Shown here piece by piece: positions 33,350 through 43,682 of a stretch of DNA of 64,000 nt. This stretch comes from Parelaphostrongylus tenuis (Eukaryota > Nematoda > Chromadorea > Rhabditida > Metastrongylidae), in assembly GCA_019055375.1 (NCBI GenBank), contig JAHQIW010000832.1, positions 62,001 to 126,000 on the forward strand, given 5' to 3'. Positions within the stretch are counted from its first letter, which is position 1. Each line of letters opens with the position of its first letter. Under the pieces are notes generated by a model that saw only the letters and a program-made list of their open reading frames with translations, did not search any database and was not told the DNA's origin. The position numbers and the translations under genes are program-made.

Positions 33350-33586
33350 AGTCCCCCGGTTTAGCCGATCCCTTGAGAATATACTCCTCTATGAAGGAAT
33401 CGAAGCCGAGTAATAAATCACCAAAAGTCAGGTGATAGAATTCCCTGACATTGCATAGACCAGCAGTCGAGCTTGTGGCTGTTAAAATGATTTTTACCCC
33501 TCCATTCGACCACTTTTTTATAGACCTTCGCTTGAAAACAATAATAGTTTGATATGATATATGTTTTGGGCCGTTTCTTAGGACAA

Positions 33587-33633
33587 GTGCCAGACGGGCG
33601 CCTGTTTCACACTCCAGGACTCTTCAGTGGCAC
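33587..33633 (-). ncRNA. Type I hammerhead ribozyme, HH-3 unit 2
   Basis: Helix I GUGCCA/UGGCAC is perfect. Both strands changed together relative to unit 1 (GUGCUA/UAGCAC), a compensatory pair. Core CUGAAGA and GAAA are intact. Helix II GUCC/GUGU is weakened. Helix III is ACAGGCGCCCGU and the cleavage triplet GUC. Confidence 0.85.
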
Positions 33634-33815
33634 AGTTAGGGGATTCTGTCACCTGACTTGTGATGATTTATTACTCGGCGTCGATTCTTTCATAAAGGAG
33701 TTTAGCATCAAGAGATCGGCTAAACCAAGGAATTGTACTGCTGAAAAGTCCTGGAGGACAAAACATGCGCCTATAAAACACGTCATATCATTATCAGGCT
33801 ACCATTGTTTTTAAC

Positions 33816-36800
33816 TGGTAAACAAAAAAGTTTTCAATTCTAAATTCTAAAGGTGTCAATACAACTTTTTCCTCTTTTTTTCTGTAATTGCCTGGACTCA
33901 AAATGAAGCACTTTTTACTAGGCATTAAATTCATAATAAATCTTATGTCGCTACCGCCTTGCCTTCTGACTATAACATTTCTTTGAATGCGCTTTTTTGA
34001 ATTTTTTGACTTTTCCTCATGACATTTCTAGTCCAGAAAGTTAAGGCCAAATTGTCAAAATTTGAGAAGAAGTTTGAAATTTACGAGTTGAAAGTGAAAT
34101 GTTTTTCAAAAATAGAATGCCTCAATAACAGCTTTGAGTGGCATAATCTTCTTTGGAGAATTCACAAGAGAAAACAGTTGTTGAACATTTTTAGGGCGAA
34201 ATTTATTCCACATAGATGTTTCATTAAAAATAAAGCTGAGGAGTACATTCAAATGTCCTTTGATGAAGTGGCAACATCGGGATTGTGTTCAGAGTAATCA
34301 GAATAAATGTGCTCAAAAATTGAGGATCCTTGAGAATAAGTCATTTGAAACGTCTTGCGGTATCACTTTTTAGATTCATATATCAAAATGACAATTCTTT
34401 TTCAAAAACAAAAAATAAAAACCTCTTGATTTCTCCCTTGACATTCGAATAACTTTCTAAAAAGAATTTCTCTTGGACTTCACGCCTCTTACTAGAATTT
34501 CTTCCTCACGTTTTGAGTTTCACGAGAAAGACTTTTCGGTGAGAACGCAACGACGTTTTGCATAATTCTAGCAAGGAGTTTGTATCTCAAGTCTTTTTGC
34601 TGAAGGTTGACTGATCAATTATGCCCTTGGCGTCCACTGGCTTAATTTTACACGTAAATTTTCCAGCCTATTTACTTCTTTTCAAGTCTTCAGGCTACTT
34701 TTCGTTTCATTTTTATGTTTTTTTTCTCTACTACCTTTTATTATTTCATGCTCTTGCAAAGCTTACAGAATAATCAGTTCAAATTTATGCAAATTCAACA
34801 CTCAAATATCTTGTTTAGACGACACGATGTTGGCAGTAGTAGTCATAGCATTTCGATTGGTGACGTTACAGAAACTTCGATTTCAGAGCCTGAGCTTACG
34901 TTGTACTAGACTATTCATATGAATTGGTAGATTATTGATACCTGTATACACAGCCTGTTTAGCTAAAGAACAAGCGAAAAAAAGGCGCAAAGTCTCGCGT
35001 GAAAGTGACGCATTCGTCCTTTCGCTTCATTTTTGAATTTTCAGCGTTTCTCCAAGCGCTCAAAGAGTTCTACGCGTTGATGTTTTAAACTCCCGCTCCA
35101 GGGTTGTAACAGTCATCTCTGTACTTTCTCAATTTTGAGTCTACCGTCTAGATGCATTTTTATGCGAACACATAGTGGTACCCGTTTTGGTAATATAATC
35201 ATCCCCGCAATCATTGAATAATATTGAATGAAATATGTCCGAACTCATACAATCCGAACCTCATCCATCAGGGCGAATTATACAATTTTCTGAGTTACAC
35301 AATCGATCTTAGAGTCGTTTACGGACTAGTTGAAGTCACAAAGTGTTAGTTGGAAGTTTGATACCGGCCAATGAACTGGCTTCGTACAACATAAAAGGAG
35401 GCTTGAAAGGGATCTTATTCAGGTATGAAATATTGCTTTTTGGGGGGAGAGGGGGGGGGTCCTATTTTTATTTTGATCCTTAGAGTTCTAATTCTGAACC
35501 AACCCGCAAGTGGCTGATATATCGTAGCCATTTGAAATGGCTATTTTTCGTACCAAGTTTAGTGATTCCTTCCTCTCCTCTTCCCCTGTGCATACAATTT
35601 GAGCCCTTCGGCACATACTTTTGATAAGTGCTCTTTACACATGTGTATGTGGAGGGTGAGAGGAAAGACAATGAACTAGCATATTCTGCTATTTGATTTC
35701 CGGTACCATTTTTTAGTATAGCAACTTTCTAGAAGTTTATCTGAATGTTTACGAATGATAGCCAGCTCCCGTTTGGACTGTCTCGCTCAAATTTCGTATA
35801 GAATGGCTGCAAATTTAACACTTCGAAATATTGGTGCATTCCTTCTTGGTGAAGCAGACAATGAAATAGTCGCCTATATACCGAGGGTAGAGAATAACCG
35901 GTGAACAAGACCTATAACTTCGACCGGATATAAAAGTGATGGCAAAGCTTGTTATAGTTGCTGACCCATGGGTAACCTCTTAAGTTGGGTGAAATACTTT
36001 TGTAACAACTGAAAGATCGAACAACTAAGACACTGCTTTGAGAGAACTATTAGTCGATGAAATAAACAAATTGGATCAAAATTTTAGACGTATATTTCCT
36101 CGACGTGTTTTTACGAAATCCACTCTTCATTACAAACATCATTCTTTCGAGTAACCAATTTATGCCTGAGATTATGATTTTAGTCAGTAAATATTCGACG
36201 ATGACTTGAAAATAACTAGTTCAAAAAAGTTTCTTGCTTCAAAGTTTGATCGTTAGCAACATTGAAACCAATGTCACTATTTTTATCAACGACGATCAAA
36301 TCTATTACTATGTTTTTTACGTAATCGCCTCTACGGTTAAAGTGCATGTTCATCCACGAACGGCTGAAAGTCTGAGTGTTCAATTGTTTTCACTGTGGCA
36401 GACGTTGTTGTTGGCATTCGAGTATAATTGTATTATGTTGGATTTGTTTGCCATAGATTGGCTGGCACACACACGAGAAGAACTTGTCATATTTTTCGAA
36501 GTTAACGTGTTATGACTTTTCTTTTAAATGTTATTCCTTTTTTCCTAGTCAATGAGAATCCAATCTATCCACCTTCTACAATTGTTTTGAAATTTGTTTT
36601 TAATTGAAGAAAGAGATGCTATAAAATTGTGAATCGAATGAATTGATGCTAGCGTTTAACTTAATTTCATCATTTTCTAGAGAGATCTGGTACTGGAAAC
36701 TTTCCCGATTTTTTGTTGAAAAAGCTTTTTTCTCTTATCCTGCTTTGTGGTTAGCCTTTCTAATATAAACTACTTCCAGAAAGTCTTTTCTTAACTACAG

Positions 36801-37015
36801 CTTCTATTACTCTATGGAATACTTGCTAAGAAATGGCTGGAAACTTCTGTTTTATTCATCATACCATCAGATTACCTTAATATTATCCTTCATTTGAAAT
36901 TACTTTTCAGTCTTTTTCTCTAATTAGAACTTGTACGAGGTTGGTTCACCTCCTTTCTCAAAACTTGATAGCTATAGTTTCGAACTACTCCGCCTTCGTC
37001 AGGCCCATTTAATAC
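33816..37015. other. No supported gene
   Basis: AT-rich. Includes a poly-G tract near 35,441-35,459 (GGGGGGAGA then nine G). ORFs at 34,019-34,297 and 36,234-36,515 match nothing I recognise. Confidence 0.5.
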
Positions 37016-37603
37016 TTATATAGGAGAGGTCCCATGAGACACACTATGAGAAAAATTCCTCATCAGTGTTTCCTTTTCAGTAGTATACTGAGCAATATAT
37101 TTTGATCTCCGAAGTTCATTAATGAACGAACATAAATCGAAAGGTGAAAGAAGTTGGACGAAAACAATCCGAAAGTTGAACTGATCCATGGATTCATTCC
37201 AGTGCCACTGAAGCTCATTAAGAGCGTCGTTCAAGCTTTTTGCAGAAGAGTTGATGGTGATAAATATTTTATTGCTAGAACCGCAAAGACATGGCTTTAG
37301 AATGAATTTATTTGATGTTATCTGTGTTTCTGAAGAGAAAAGAAATGAGCGACAGCTCTTCATCGACCTCGTCATTTGGTTAGTTTTAATTTCTTTCAAG
37401 GATTTCGCTTCGCATACAATTGCTCCCTTTAAACTACTCCTAGGTGAGTTTCCGCTTGTTTCCAACAATTTGGGCAGACCAAAATCTTCTTTTTGAGTGA
37501 AAAACGAGGTACTGAGCGCTATTCGCATGTGAGTTATGGCTGCGTGACTTACTGTAATGAGACGTCGCCTATGAGTACCTATCCCTAATCCGATCAATGT
37601 CAC
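37016..37603 (-). CDS. Unrecognised 195-codon ORF
   Basis: The longest uninterrupted ORF in the window, minus strand. I see no known domain, signal peptide or membrane segment. The C-terminal half has protein-like stretches (SSAKSLNDALNELQWHWNES; LCSFINELRRSKYIAQYT). At the A+T content here an ORF this long is unlikely but not impossible by chance in 64 kb. A fragment such as TTTCTCTTCAG inside it could serve as a splice acceptor, but no exon structure is evident. It may be a transposon relic. Confidence 0.25.
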   Translation of the reverse strand: MTLIGLGIGTHRRRLITVSHAAITHMRIALSTSFFTQKEDFGLPKLLETSGNSPRSSLKGAIVCEAKSLKEIKTNQMTRSMKSCRSFLFSSETQITSNKFILKPCLCGSSNKIFITINSSAKSLNDALNELQWHWNESMDQFNFRIVFVQLLSPFDLCSFINELRRSKYIAQYTTEKETLMRNFSHSVSHGTSPI

Positions 37604-37690
37604 TATTAGAAGAAGCTCTATCTCTGTTTATAGTCCTTTCATTATTATTTGAGCCAACTTGTCATGTGGTCTAGTAAGGGCTCTTGTACA

Positions 37691-37733
37691 GCCCGATAAA
37701 CGTGTTTCGTCCTTACAAACTCGTCAATCGGGC
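37691..37733 (-). ncRNA. Type I hammerhead motif, HH-1, core mutated
   Basis: Helix I GCCCGA/UCGGGC is perfect. The core UUGACGA (37,721-37,727) has C3 changed to U. GAAA is intact. Helix III ACACGUUU is weakened. Confidence 0.65.
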
Positions 37734-38189
37734 AGAATCCGTCGTCTTTCGATATCTTTATGGTCATTTCTCTCGAGAGCTCTGCTCCCTTACAGAGAGT
37801 TTATCGAAGACGAACGTTCTACACTCTATGTCAAGCGAAATTTTCACCTAACACAGAGTGTTTTCGCACTCGATTGCTCGCTGGCTGGTATTTTTTATCA
37901 TATTATACTTTTCTTTCGAGTGCTTTATTGAGACCACGCTCAAATTTCACTAAATCCTTCCATTATTATTTGAGCCAACTTGTCATGTGATCTGGTCAGG
38001 GCTCTGGTCTCAATAAAGCACTCGAAAGAAAGGTATAGTATGATAAAAATACCAGCCAGCGAGCAATCGAGTGCGAAAACACTCTGTGTTAGGTGAAAAT
38101 TTCGCTTGACATAGAGTGTAAAACGTTTGTTTTCGATGACTCTCTATAAGGTGAACTGACTATAAAAATATTGAAAGACGACGGGTTCT

Positions 38190-38232
38190 GCCCGACTGAC
38201 GAGTCTGTAAGGACGAAACACGTGCATCAGGC
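38190..38232 (+). ncRNA. Type I hammerhead motif, HH-1
   Basis: Helix I GCCCGA with UCAGGC (one mismatch), core CUGACGA (38,196-38,202), helix II GUCU/GGAC around GUAA, GAAA. Helix III reads ACACGUGC, so U16.1 next to the cleavage site is C. Probably weak or dead. Confidence 0.7.
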
Positions 38233-38345
38233 TGTACAAGAGCCCTTACCAGACCATATGACAAGTTGGCTCAAATAATAATGAGAGGATTTATTGAAAT
38301 TTGAGCGTGGTCTTAGTAAAGCACTCGAAAGAAAGGTATAATCTG

Positions 38346-38811
38346 TTTATAGCGTTAACAATTTACTAATTTAATCAAAGTTAAACCACAATACCTCATT
38401 AGCTAGTTAGCATAATTGATCCAACACGTGCAGACTTTGTGTGAGTATGAGTTGGCACGTATATGAAAGGCTCAAAGGAACTGCTGATTGAGTTTTCCTC
38501 ACACTCATCGGATTCAAACATTGATACTCTCCTACATATTCCTCTACTGTTAAAGATAGTGCACAATACTTCTAGGGAAATACTATACTGCATATCCTAT
38601 GGCCCTATATAAACCTATTTTACTGTGCGGTGACATTATTACAAATAACTTTGCGAATTTACATGACTCGAATGGCGGCAACCTTTAGTAAGATTACACC
38701 GCAAAAATGATGACAGTTCAAATCAACTTCGTTGAGAAAAGTTTCAGACAAAAACATATAAAACGCACGACAAAAAATCGATTTATTTTTGTTTCTTCAA
38801 GAGATACAAGC
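38346..38811. other. No supported gene
   Basis: Nothing recognisable. Confidence 0.5.
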
Positions 38812-39080
38812 ACTTTAGCATTTTATTTAATCCGCCATCGCAGAGTTGTTTTTTCACTGGTCGGATCCCGGTACTTCTACCATTCAATTCATTTTTCGTC
38901 TTCTTCTTGAACGGTGTAGAATACTGATTGAGCGAGTCTCCTTTCATTCCAAGGGCAACCTTGCTGTCACGTCCTACAAGGCGTTCTTGTCGACTGCCGG
39001 AGAGAGGTGAGGGGGAGGAGTGGAGCTCGGCTCTACGCGCGCCGCGATGAGCATCATAACCACTCGGCTACGGTGCCCCA
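38812..39080 (-). repeat. SINE-A copy 4
   Basis: Minus orientation, from the AGCATTTTATTT 3' end to the A-box complement ACCACTCGGCTACGG (39,057-39,071). The body shows CACGTCCTACAAGGCG and GGAGCTCGGCTCTACGCGCG, as in the other copies. Confidence 0.8.
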
Positions 39081-39227
39081 GAGGAAAAGTAGTATAGTAA
39101 ATACCGACGAGAACAAGTTTTGTTTGAAAAACAAGTTGCTCAAGAATGATGTTTCAATCCCAAATTTTAAAATATAATCAGACAATGTATTTTGAGCCTT
39201 TCATGAGGTCTGTTATCAGCGCATATA

Positions 39228-39280
39228 CAGTGGTGGAATACACATGGTTCGGCCTCCAGCTTCGTCAGCTGTTTCACCGT
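39228..39280 (-). ncRNA. Decayed hammerhead motif, HH-2
   Basis: Minus-strand CUGACGA core at 39,262-39,268 and a GAAC segment, with a poor helix II. Paired with the better plus-strand motif in the other arm. Confidence 0.5.
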
Positions 39281-39357
39281 ACGGCGAGTGTAGAAAGTTG
39301 GTCGTCGATTCCTCTATGTAGGGTTGGTTCCCTGGGAACTAAGTAGCGAAAAGTCAC

Positions 39358-39402
39358 CGTGGCACTGACGAGGCTGTAAGACGGAAACACGTGTCTTCCA
39401 CC
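39358..39402 (+). ncRNA. Type I hammerhead motif, HH-2
   Basis: Helix I GUGG-C-A with U-U-CCAC (one mismatch), core CUGACGA (39,365-39,371), GAAA (39,384-39,387), helix III ACACGUGU palindrome, cleavage triplet GUC. Helix II GGC...ACG is weakened relative to GGCU/AGCC. Confidence 0.7.
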
Positions 39403-39599
39403 GTATGAGCGCCTATAGGAACCTCATGAAAGGCTCAAAATAATTCTTGAGCGAGGTCGCAAAATAGTTGAATGCAGTGCTTGTTCTAATGTATATTATA
39501 GGCAAGACTGCGCCAAGTTCGGTTTTAGAACTGTTCAGGTGTTCATTTTAATACTATTACCACACATACTAGTGTTATTATAAATTTATTTTCTACGCG

Positions 39600-39888
39600 A
39601 CTCTTTGTCACAGTTTACTGTGTGGATTGTGGCACTTGCTTTCAACACGTCTTTTCGCATTCATCCTCCAGAAAGATTTTCAAATATTTCACATGCTGCT
39701 GCTTAAGAATTTCAGTTTTTCATAAATGTCGTAAAATACTGGTCGAGGCGATTCTCCTTACAATCACGGAGTTAGCCGAGCAAAGGCGCTCCGTAAGGTG
39801 CTCGTTAATTCCTACAACAGGGTGTTAAGAGGAGATCTAACAAACGGCTTGTTAATCACCTTGTTTCCTGATATTTCGCAGCATTAAA
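39600..39888 (-). repeat. SINE-A2, diverged relative of SINE-A
   Basis: Shares GATTTTCAAAnATTnCAC, CTGCTGCTTAAnAATTTC and a CACCTTGTTnCCT end with 55,262-55,478, and more distantly the body of SINE-A. The tRNA head is not recognisable. Confidence 0.4.
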
Positions 39889-40237
39889 ACTGCGTTCTCG
39901 CACCCTCGCAACCACTATTACTTTAATCATTAGTTCGACCGAACTCAAGTGCATTTCAAGTTTAAGTGTGTGAGGAATCGCAATTTATAAAAAATATCTT
40001 TCTCATTACACTTTAAGCAAGCAAATTACATCATTAACATAATAGTTGTGATATTGAGCAATTAGGAGTAGAATGAAAAATGTATATTTCTATATAGGAT
40101 TAGAGAATATCCCTAACAGCATAGAAGATAGGCTTATACTATATTATACTTACAAGAATGATTTTCATTCCTTATTTTCTAATGTTTTTGACTGCATTTT
40201 TCGCAGTAGCACAATGTTTCCAATACACCTAACAGAA

Positions 40238-40345
40238 TTGAGTAGCGAGCAGAAATACGACCTCAGAAAGGAGTCGAACCTGCGTTTCCATTCATACGGG
40301 GGACGCGTTCACTACACCACCGAGGTACATTTGCGTCACCACTCA
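40238..40345 (-). repeat. SINE-C copy 1
   Basis: The minus strand has TACCTCGGTGGTGTAGTGAA (A box region) and CAGGTTCGACTCC (B box), with a TGAGGTCGTATTTCTGCTC tail. The box spacing is tRNA-like. Two more copies lie within 2.6 kb. Confidence 0.7.
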
Positions 40346-40440
40346 TGCTGCCGTCTGAAGTCGTATTTTTATTCACCATTCAATTCTGTTACATTATCAT
40401 TATGTTCTTATAAACTTTGTATTCCTCTCAAATGATTTAC

Positions 40441-40776
40441 CGCTTCGTCGCGGCTGGAAAGTGTTCCTGGTTGTCGGACTGCGAAGCACAGTAAGGTTTA
40501 ACATCCAAGTTGATAAGGTGTGCGACGTTTCCACTCGAAGAATCCAGCTAAGAGTAAACGGTACCAGGATCGACCGCCGTCTTGGTAGCTACTAGTCGCA
40601 AAGTGCTAATCTGCCTCTGCTCTGATCAACATGGGGCCGGCGACTGCTCTAATGCTGTGACGATCTGAGGAAGCCCCGGCTGGGCTTACCTAGAGGCGCC
40701 AAGGGACAAAACAGCTAAACCGGCACGAATTCCGTAAGACGGACTGTTCATGTATCTAAGTAAGTGAGTGAGTACT
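40441..40776 (+). repeat. GC-rich block ending in TAAGTAAGTGAGTGAGT, probable RTE 3' end
   Basis: Clearly GC-richer than its surroundings (for example CGGCTGGAAAGTGTTCC, GGAAGCCCCGGCTGGGC, TAGAGGCGCCAAGGGAC). It ends GACTGTTCATGTATC followed by a TAAG/TGAG short tandem repeat. The RTE fragment at 61.3 kb also ends, after its stop, in a similar CCGTTCAAGTATCCAAATAAGTAAGTACG-type tail (minus strand, 61,258-61,290). I infer a 3' untranslated end of an RTE, or a SINE using its tail. No protein frame is seen. Confidence 0.4.
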
Positions 40777-42374
40777 ATAGATTCTTATATTATTTAAACG
40801 CAGCATTATATAGCTTTTATATTATTATACGATTAAGTGAAGTTTGTATGAGGCATTTCTTGTTTACGGTGAACATCATGGAATGAATTGAAGTCCTTGA
40901 TTCCGTAGGCTAAAAGTCACACAGGTGATTACTATTCTATTATTATGGTTCATTATATATTGATAGATTCATTATTTCCATTAATTCCTTTTCTTAGTAT
41001 ATTATAGTAGAAAAACGAGTCACAACAAAACCAAGTTCACGTGCTACCACAACGTCATCGTATTCTACGAAATAAATCCGTCGTTTTAGCGATTTTAACC
41101 ACTTGAACCGACTTAATATATGGATTTATGTAAAGTGTTGACAATCTGAGATCTACAAAAATGCCTTACGCGGAAATCGATTCGCATCAATCAATGATAT
41201 TATCTAATTCCAAGGCCTGGCATCTGTGAGAAAAGAAAACTTTCAGTAGTTCTCAGTCAATACGGAGTACTATCTAATGATCACTTTCAAATGCAATGAT
41301 TCACAATCAGAAAGAAACTGTTTCACCGAATTTATGAGAATATGTGAGAAATCCATCGAAAACGACAAGATCTGTGAGGTGATAAATCTCTCCTTTCCTA
41401 AACGATTCACTTCTTTTCCAGTCTATTATTGAATGTCCAATCGTGTATGAGCTTTATCACCTTGTCTAATATAAGTGTCACAGCGTTGGTTCCGTTTTAT
41501 TAACAGATTTCGTCGTATTGTGCCTATCTTCGCCCCCATAATCTAATCATCATTTTATTGTTTATGCCTGTTTTTGATTACTTAATCATTACTACTCATA
41601 ATTGTCCCTCCATCTTGCTCGGTCAGATACTTATATGTTACGTTCATTTATTTTTTTTTATGAATGTCATCACTCTTTTGGCCTGTTTTGCTGTCATACA
41701 ACATTGGCTATCTTTGATGATGATTGCATTCGTGTAGAAAATCGGCTGCAGAAGGTTAAATTACCGTTATTTTTCTAATACCGTTTATTTTTCTGGATAG
41801 TCGACCTTGCTAGGAGCTGTAACCGAGCCATTATGTCAAGCAACCAGCCACCATTGTTAATACAGAAAGAAGCCTTGATTTCGGCACTCTTACTTAGCAC
41901 TCTTCTAGAACTACACTGCTCGTACGACGGAATGATTTTCTGATTTATTATTAAGCTAGAAATTCAGTTCCGAGGATATCAGGCTTCTATATGGGTTTGA
42001 ACGGTAAAGAAATGCTTTGAAAAATTGCGTAGTCTGAATACTATATATTTTCCTCATCGTACACTTTTTACATTATGATTTCTTAGTGCAACGAATGCTG
42101 CAAATGTTATGTCCATGTGATAGTTGGAGATCGACTACTTGATGATGAAGAGGTCTTCATTCTTTGAGAAATTAAAAACGGCCACTAAAGATCTGCAGTG
42201 ATAAAGTGAAACGGTGGCAGTCGGTGTTGTCAAACTCTCAAGTATCGGCCCACGCATGCAATTCCATTCGCACCATCGTGGAAGTGATATGAATGCACTT
42301 ACCTGAAGTGGTATCTTGGAGTTAACGTTATGGTTCTTTCCGATAGCCTTGGTTCCATATTGCCGATCACGAAA
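40777..42374. other. No supported gene
   Basis: Nothing recognisable. Confidence 0.5.
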
Positions 42375-42380
42375 GGGATA

Positions 42381-42520
42381 ATCGAGTGGTAAGCAAAAAT
42401 ACAACCTCAGGCTGGAGTCGAATTCGCGTTTCATCCATACCGCGGCGCGTCCTACCACAACGCCACCGAGGCACATTCGCGCCACCACTCATTCTCCAAT
42501 ATCTCTATGACAGTATATAT
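42381..42520 (-). repeat. SINE-C copy 2
   Basis: Minus strand: CTGTCATAGAGATATTGG leader, then CGGTGGCGTTGTGGTAGG (A box), GCGAATTCGACTCC (B box, mutated), and CCTGAGGTTGTATTTTTGCT tail. Head-to-head with copy 3. Confidence 0.75.
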
Positions 42521-42724
42521 AACATGGTGTATATGGTATCTATATCCTTATTTTTTCTCACCACTCAAACCTCATAGGTATGAACGAAACATCATAATAT
42601 TGCGAAAAAGGCAGTAAAACACTAGAACTTTCGAGTATTACTTACTACAATGGTTGTCACCGCAAGTGGGTTTATTAAGCGAAATCGTATACCTGACCAA
42701 GCCTGCTTAAGATTGGTGACTGAC

Positions 42725-42868
42725 AGCTATCATAGAGATATTGAAGAATGACTGGTCGCGCGAATACTTCGTGGCGTCGTGGTAACACGCGTCCCGGTCT
42801 GGATGAAACGAGGGTTCGACTCCCGACTGAGGCCGTATTTTTGCTCACCACTCGATTCTCTTAGATCA
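42725..42868 (+). repeat. SINE-C copy 3
   Basis: Leader CTATCATAGAGATATTGAAG, A box TGGCGTCGTGG (42,772-42,782), B box GGGTTCGACTCCC (42,812-42,824), tail GAGGCCGTATTTTTGCTCAC. The best-preserved copy of the family. Confidence 0.8.
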
Positions 42869-43564
42869 TATGTGTCATATCTGACCACCGTGTGGCGTCA
42901 TGTGTCTTTTTGAAAATATCTAGGCAAACAATTAGCTCTCTATCTGTAGGAGCTTTCGAGATGTTCCAAAACTGGTAAATGAATAATAAAGTGAAATGTA
43001 GTAAGTCATCTACCCACTATAAAGAATATCAACTTCATTTGGAGTTTATGACTGAATGTAAGTGCAGATAAAAAGACGATTGAATAATTCGTTGATTCTA
43101 ACGAAATAACACAAAATCACCTTAGTAGAACTAAATATGACCGAGTTCTATTTTCGCTCTCGTCTACGAGATTTTCTTTGTTAAAATACATGAGATAACT
43201 TATTTTATTGGTGTGTGAACAATAACTCTCATCTTCTAACACAAAATGTATTTCGCTAATCCCTACACTTCTGCGTTCGATTCGTTTGTGCTCCTCCATC
43301 ATCGCCGTTATTCTTCGGATTTTTGGGTACATCCAAGTAACACGTTGGAATTTATTTTTTCATTAACATTAAATTTCTTCCTTAGAGTGACAGAGTAGCT
43401 CAAAGTAATGGCTAATTATAGTATACTAAAACGCTCGCAAGTGCCATTGGCCTACTAGCTTTCTTGCGGAGTACCTCTATCCTAAGCGTTATATGCTCTA
43501 GCGTAGAGTAATTTATGCACATAAAGACAAGAACTGGCTACCGACTTATGAAATTAGTATTTTG
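42869..43564. other. No supported gene
   Basis: Nothing recognisable. Confidence 0.5.
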
Positions 43565-43682
43565 CTCCCAGCCAAGTGTCGTGTCAATTTGCCAATTCTG
43601 GAGTGATGAGAGAATTGGTTAGCTCGGGATGCTGGATCGAACCGAGCACATGTGCATTACAAGGCACCTCTAATCACTATTA
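43565..43682 (-). repeat. SINE-B, head fragment
   Basis: Minus strand: GTGATTAGAGGTGCCTTGTA (A box region), GGTTCGATCC (B box), CAATTCTC and AATTTGCC-type body start. Truncated after about 115 bases. Confidence 0.6.

Larger units (their letters stand above)
33205..33815 (-). mobile_element. Hammerhead-ribozyme element, family HH-3, tandem dimer
   Basis: Two direct units of about 285 bases: TCCATTCGATGG...TTTTGTAAACGTCGCTCAAAAAC starts unit 1 (about 33,215) and TCCATTCGACCAC...TTTTATAGACCTTCGCTTG starts unit 2 (about 33,502). Each holds a minus-strand hammerhead at the same offset (cores 33,337 and 33,621). A third, inverted and decayed copy (core CUGAAAA, GAAA changed to AAAA) lies at 33,735-33,775. 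Unit 1 has a conserved block GGAATCGAAGCCGAG and an ATCACC...GGTGAT hairpin (33,416-33,436), inverted at 33,649-33,690. No ORF. Dimeric copies with a ribozyme per unit are the standard genomic form of retrozymes. Confidence 0.85.
37634..38345. mobile_element. Hammerhead-ribozyme element, family HH-1, inverted dimer
   Basis: A unit of about 320 bases (37,641-37,960) starts ATTATTTGAGCCAACTTGTC. The same start repeats at 37,962 for about 40 bases. The sequence then switches at about 38,003 to the reverse complement of the unit, running back to the start at 38,283, and ends with the unit end (TTTGAGCGTGGTCTTAG...GCACTCGAAAGAAAGG) at 38,340. So it is more than one unit in one sense joined to more than one unit in the other. 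Inner hairpin: ACACTCTATGTCAAG / ACACAGAGTGT. Ribozymes lie at 37,691 (minus) and 38,190 (plus). Confidence 0.85.
39188..39475. mobile_element. Hammerhead-ribozyme element, family HH-2, inverted
   Basis: Starts TTTTGAGCCTTTCATGAGGT (39,190) and has the reverse complement ACCTCATGAAAGGCTCAAAA at 39,421-39,440, followed by TTCTTGAGCGAGGTCGCAAAA. One ribozyme motif per strand. The conserved GTCGTCGATTCCTCTATGTA block (39,301-39,320) precedes the plus-strand ribozyme. Confidence 0.8.
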
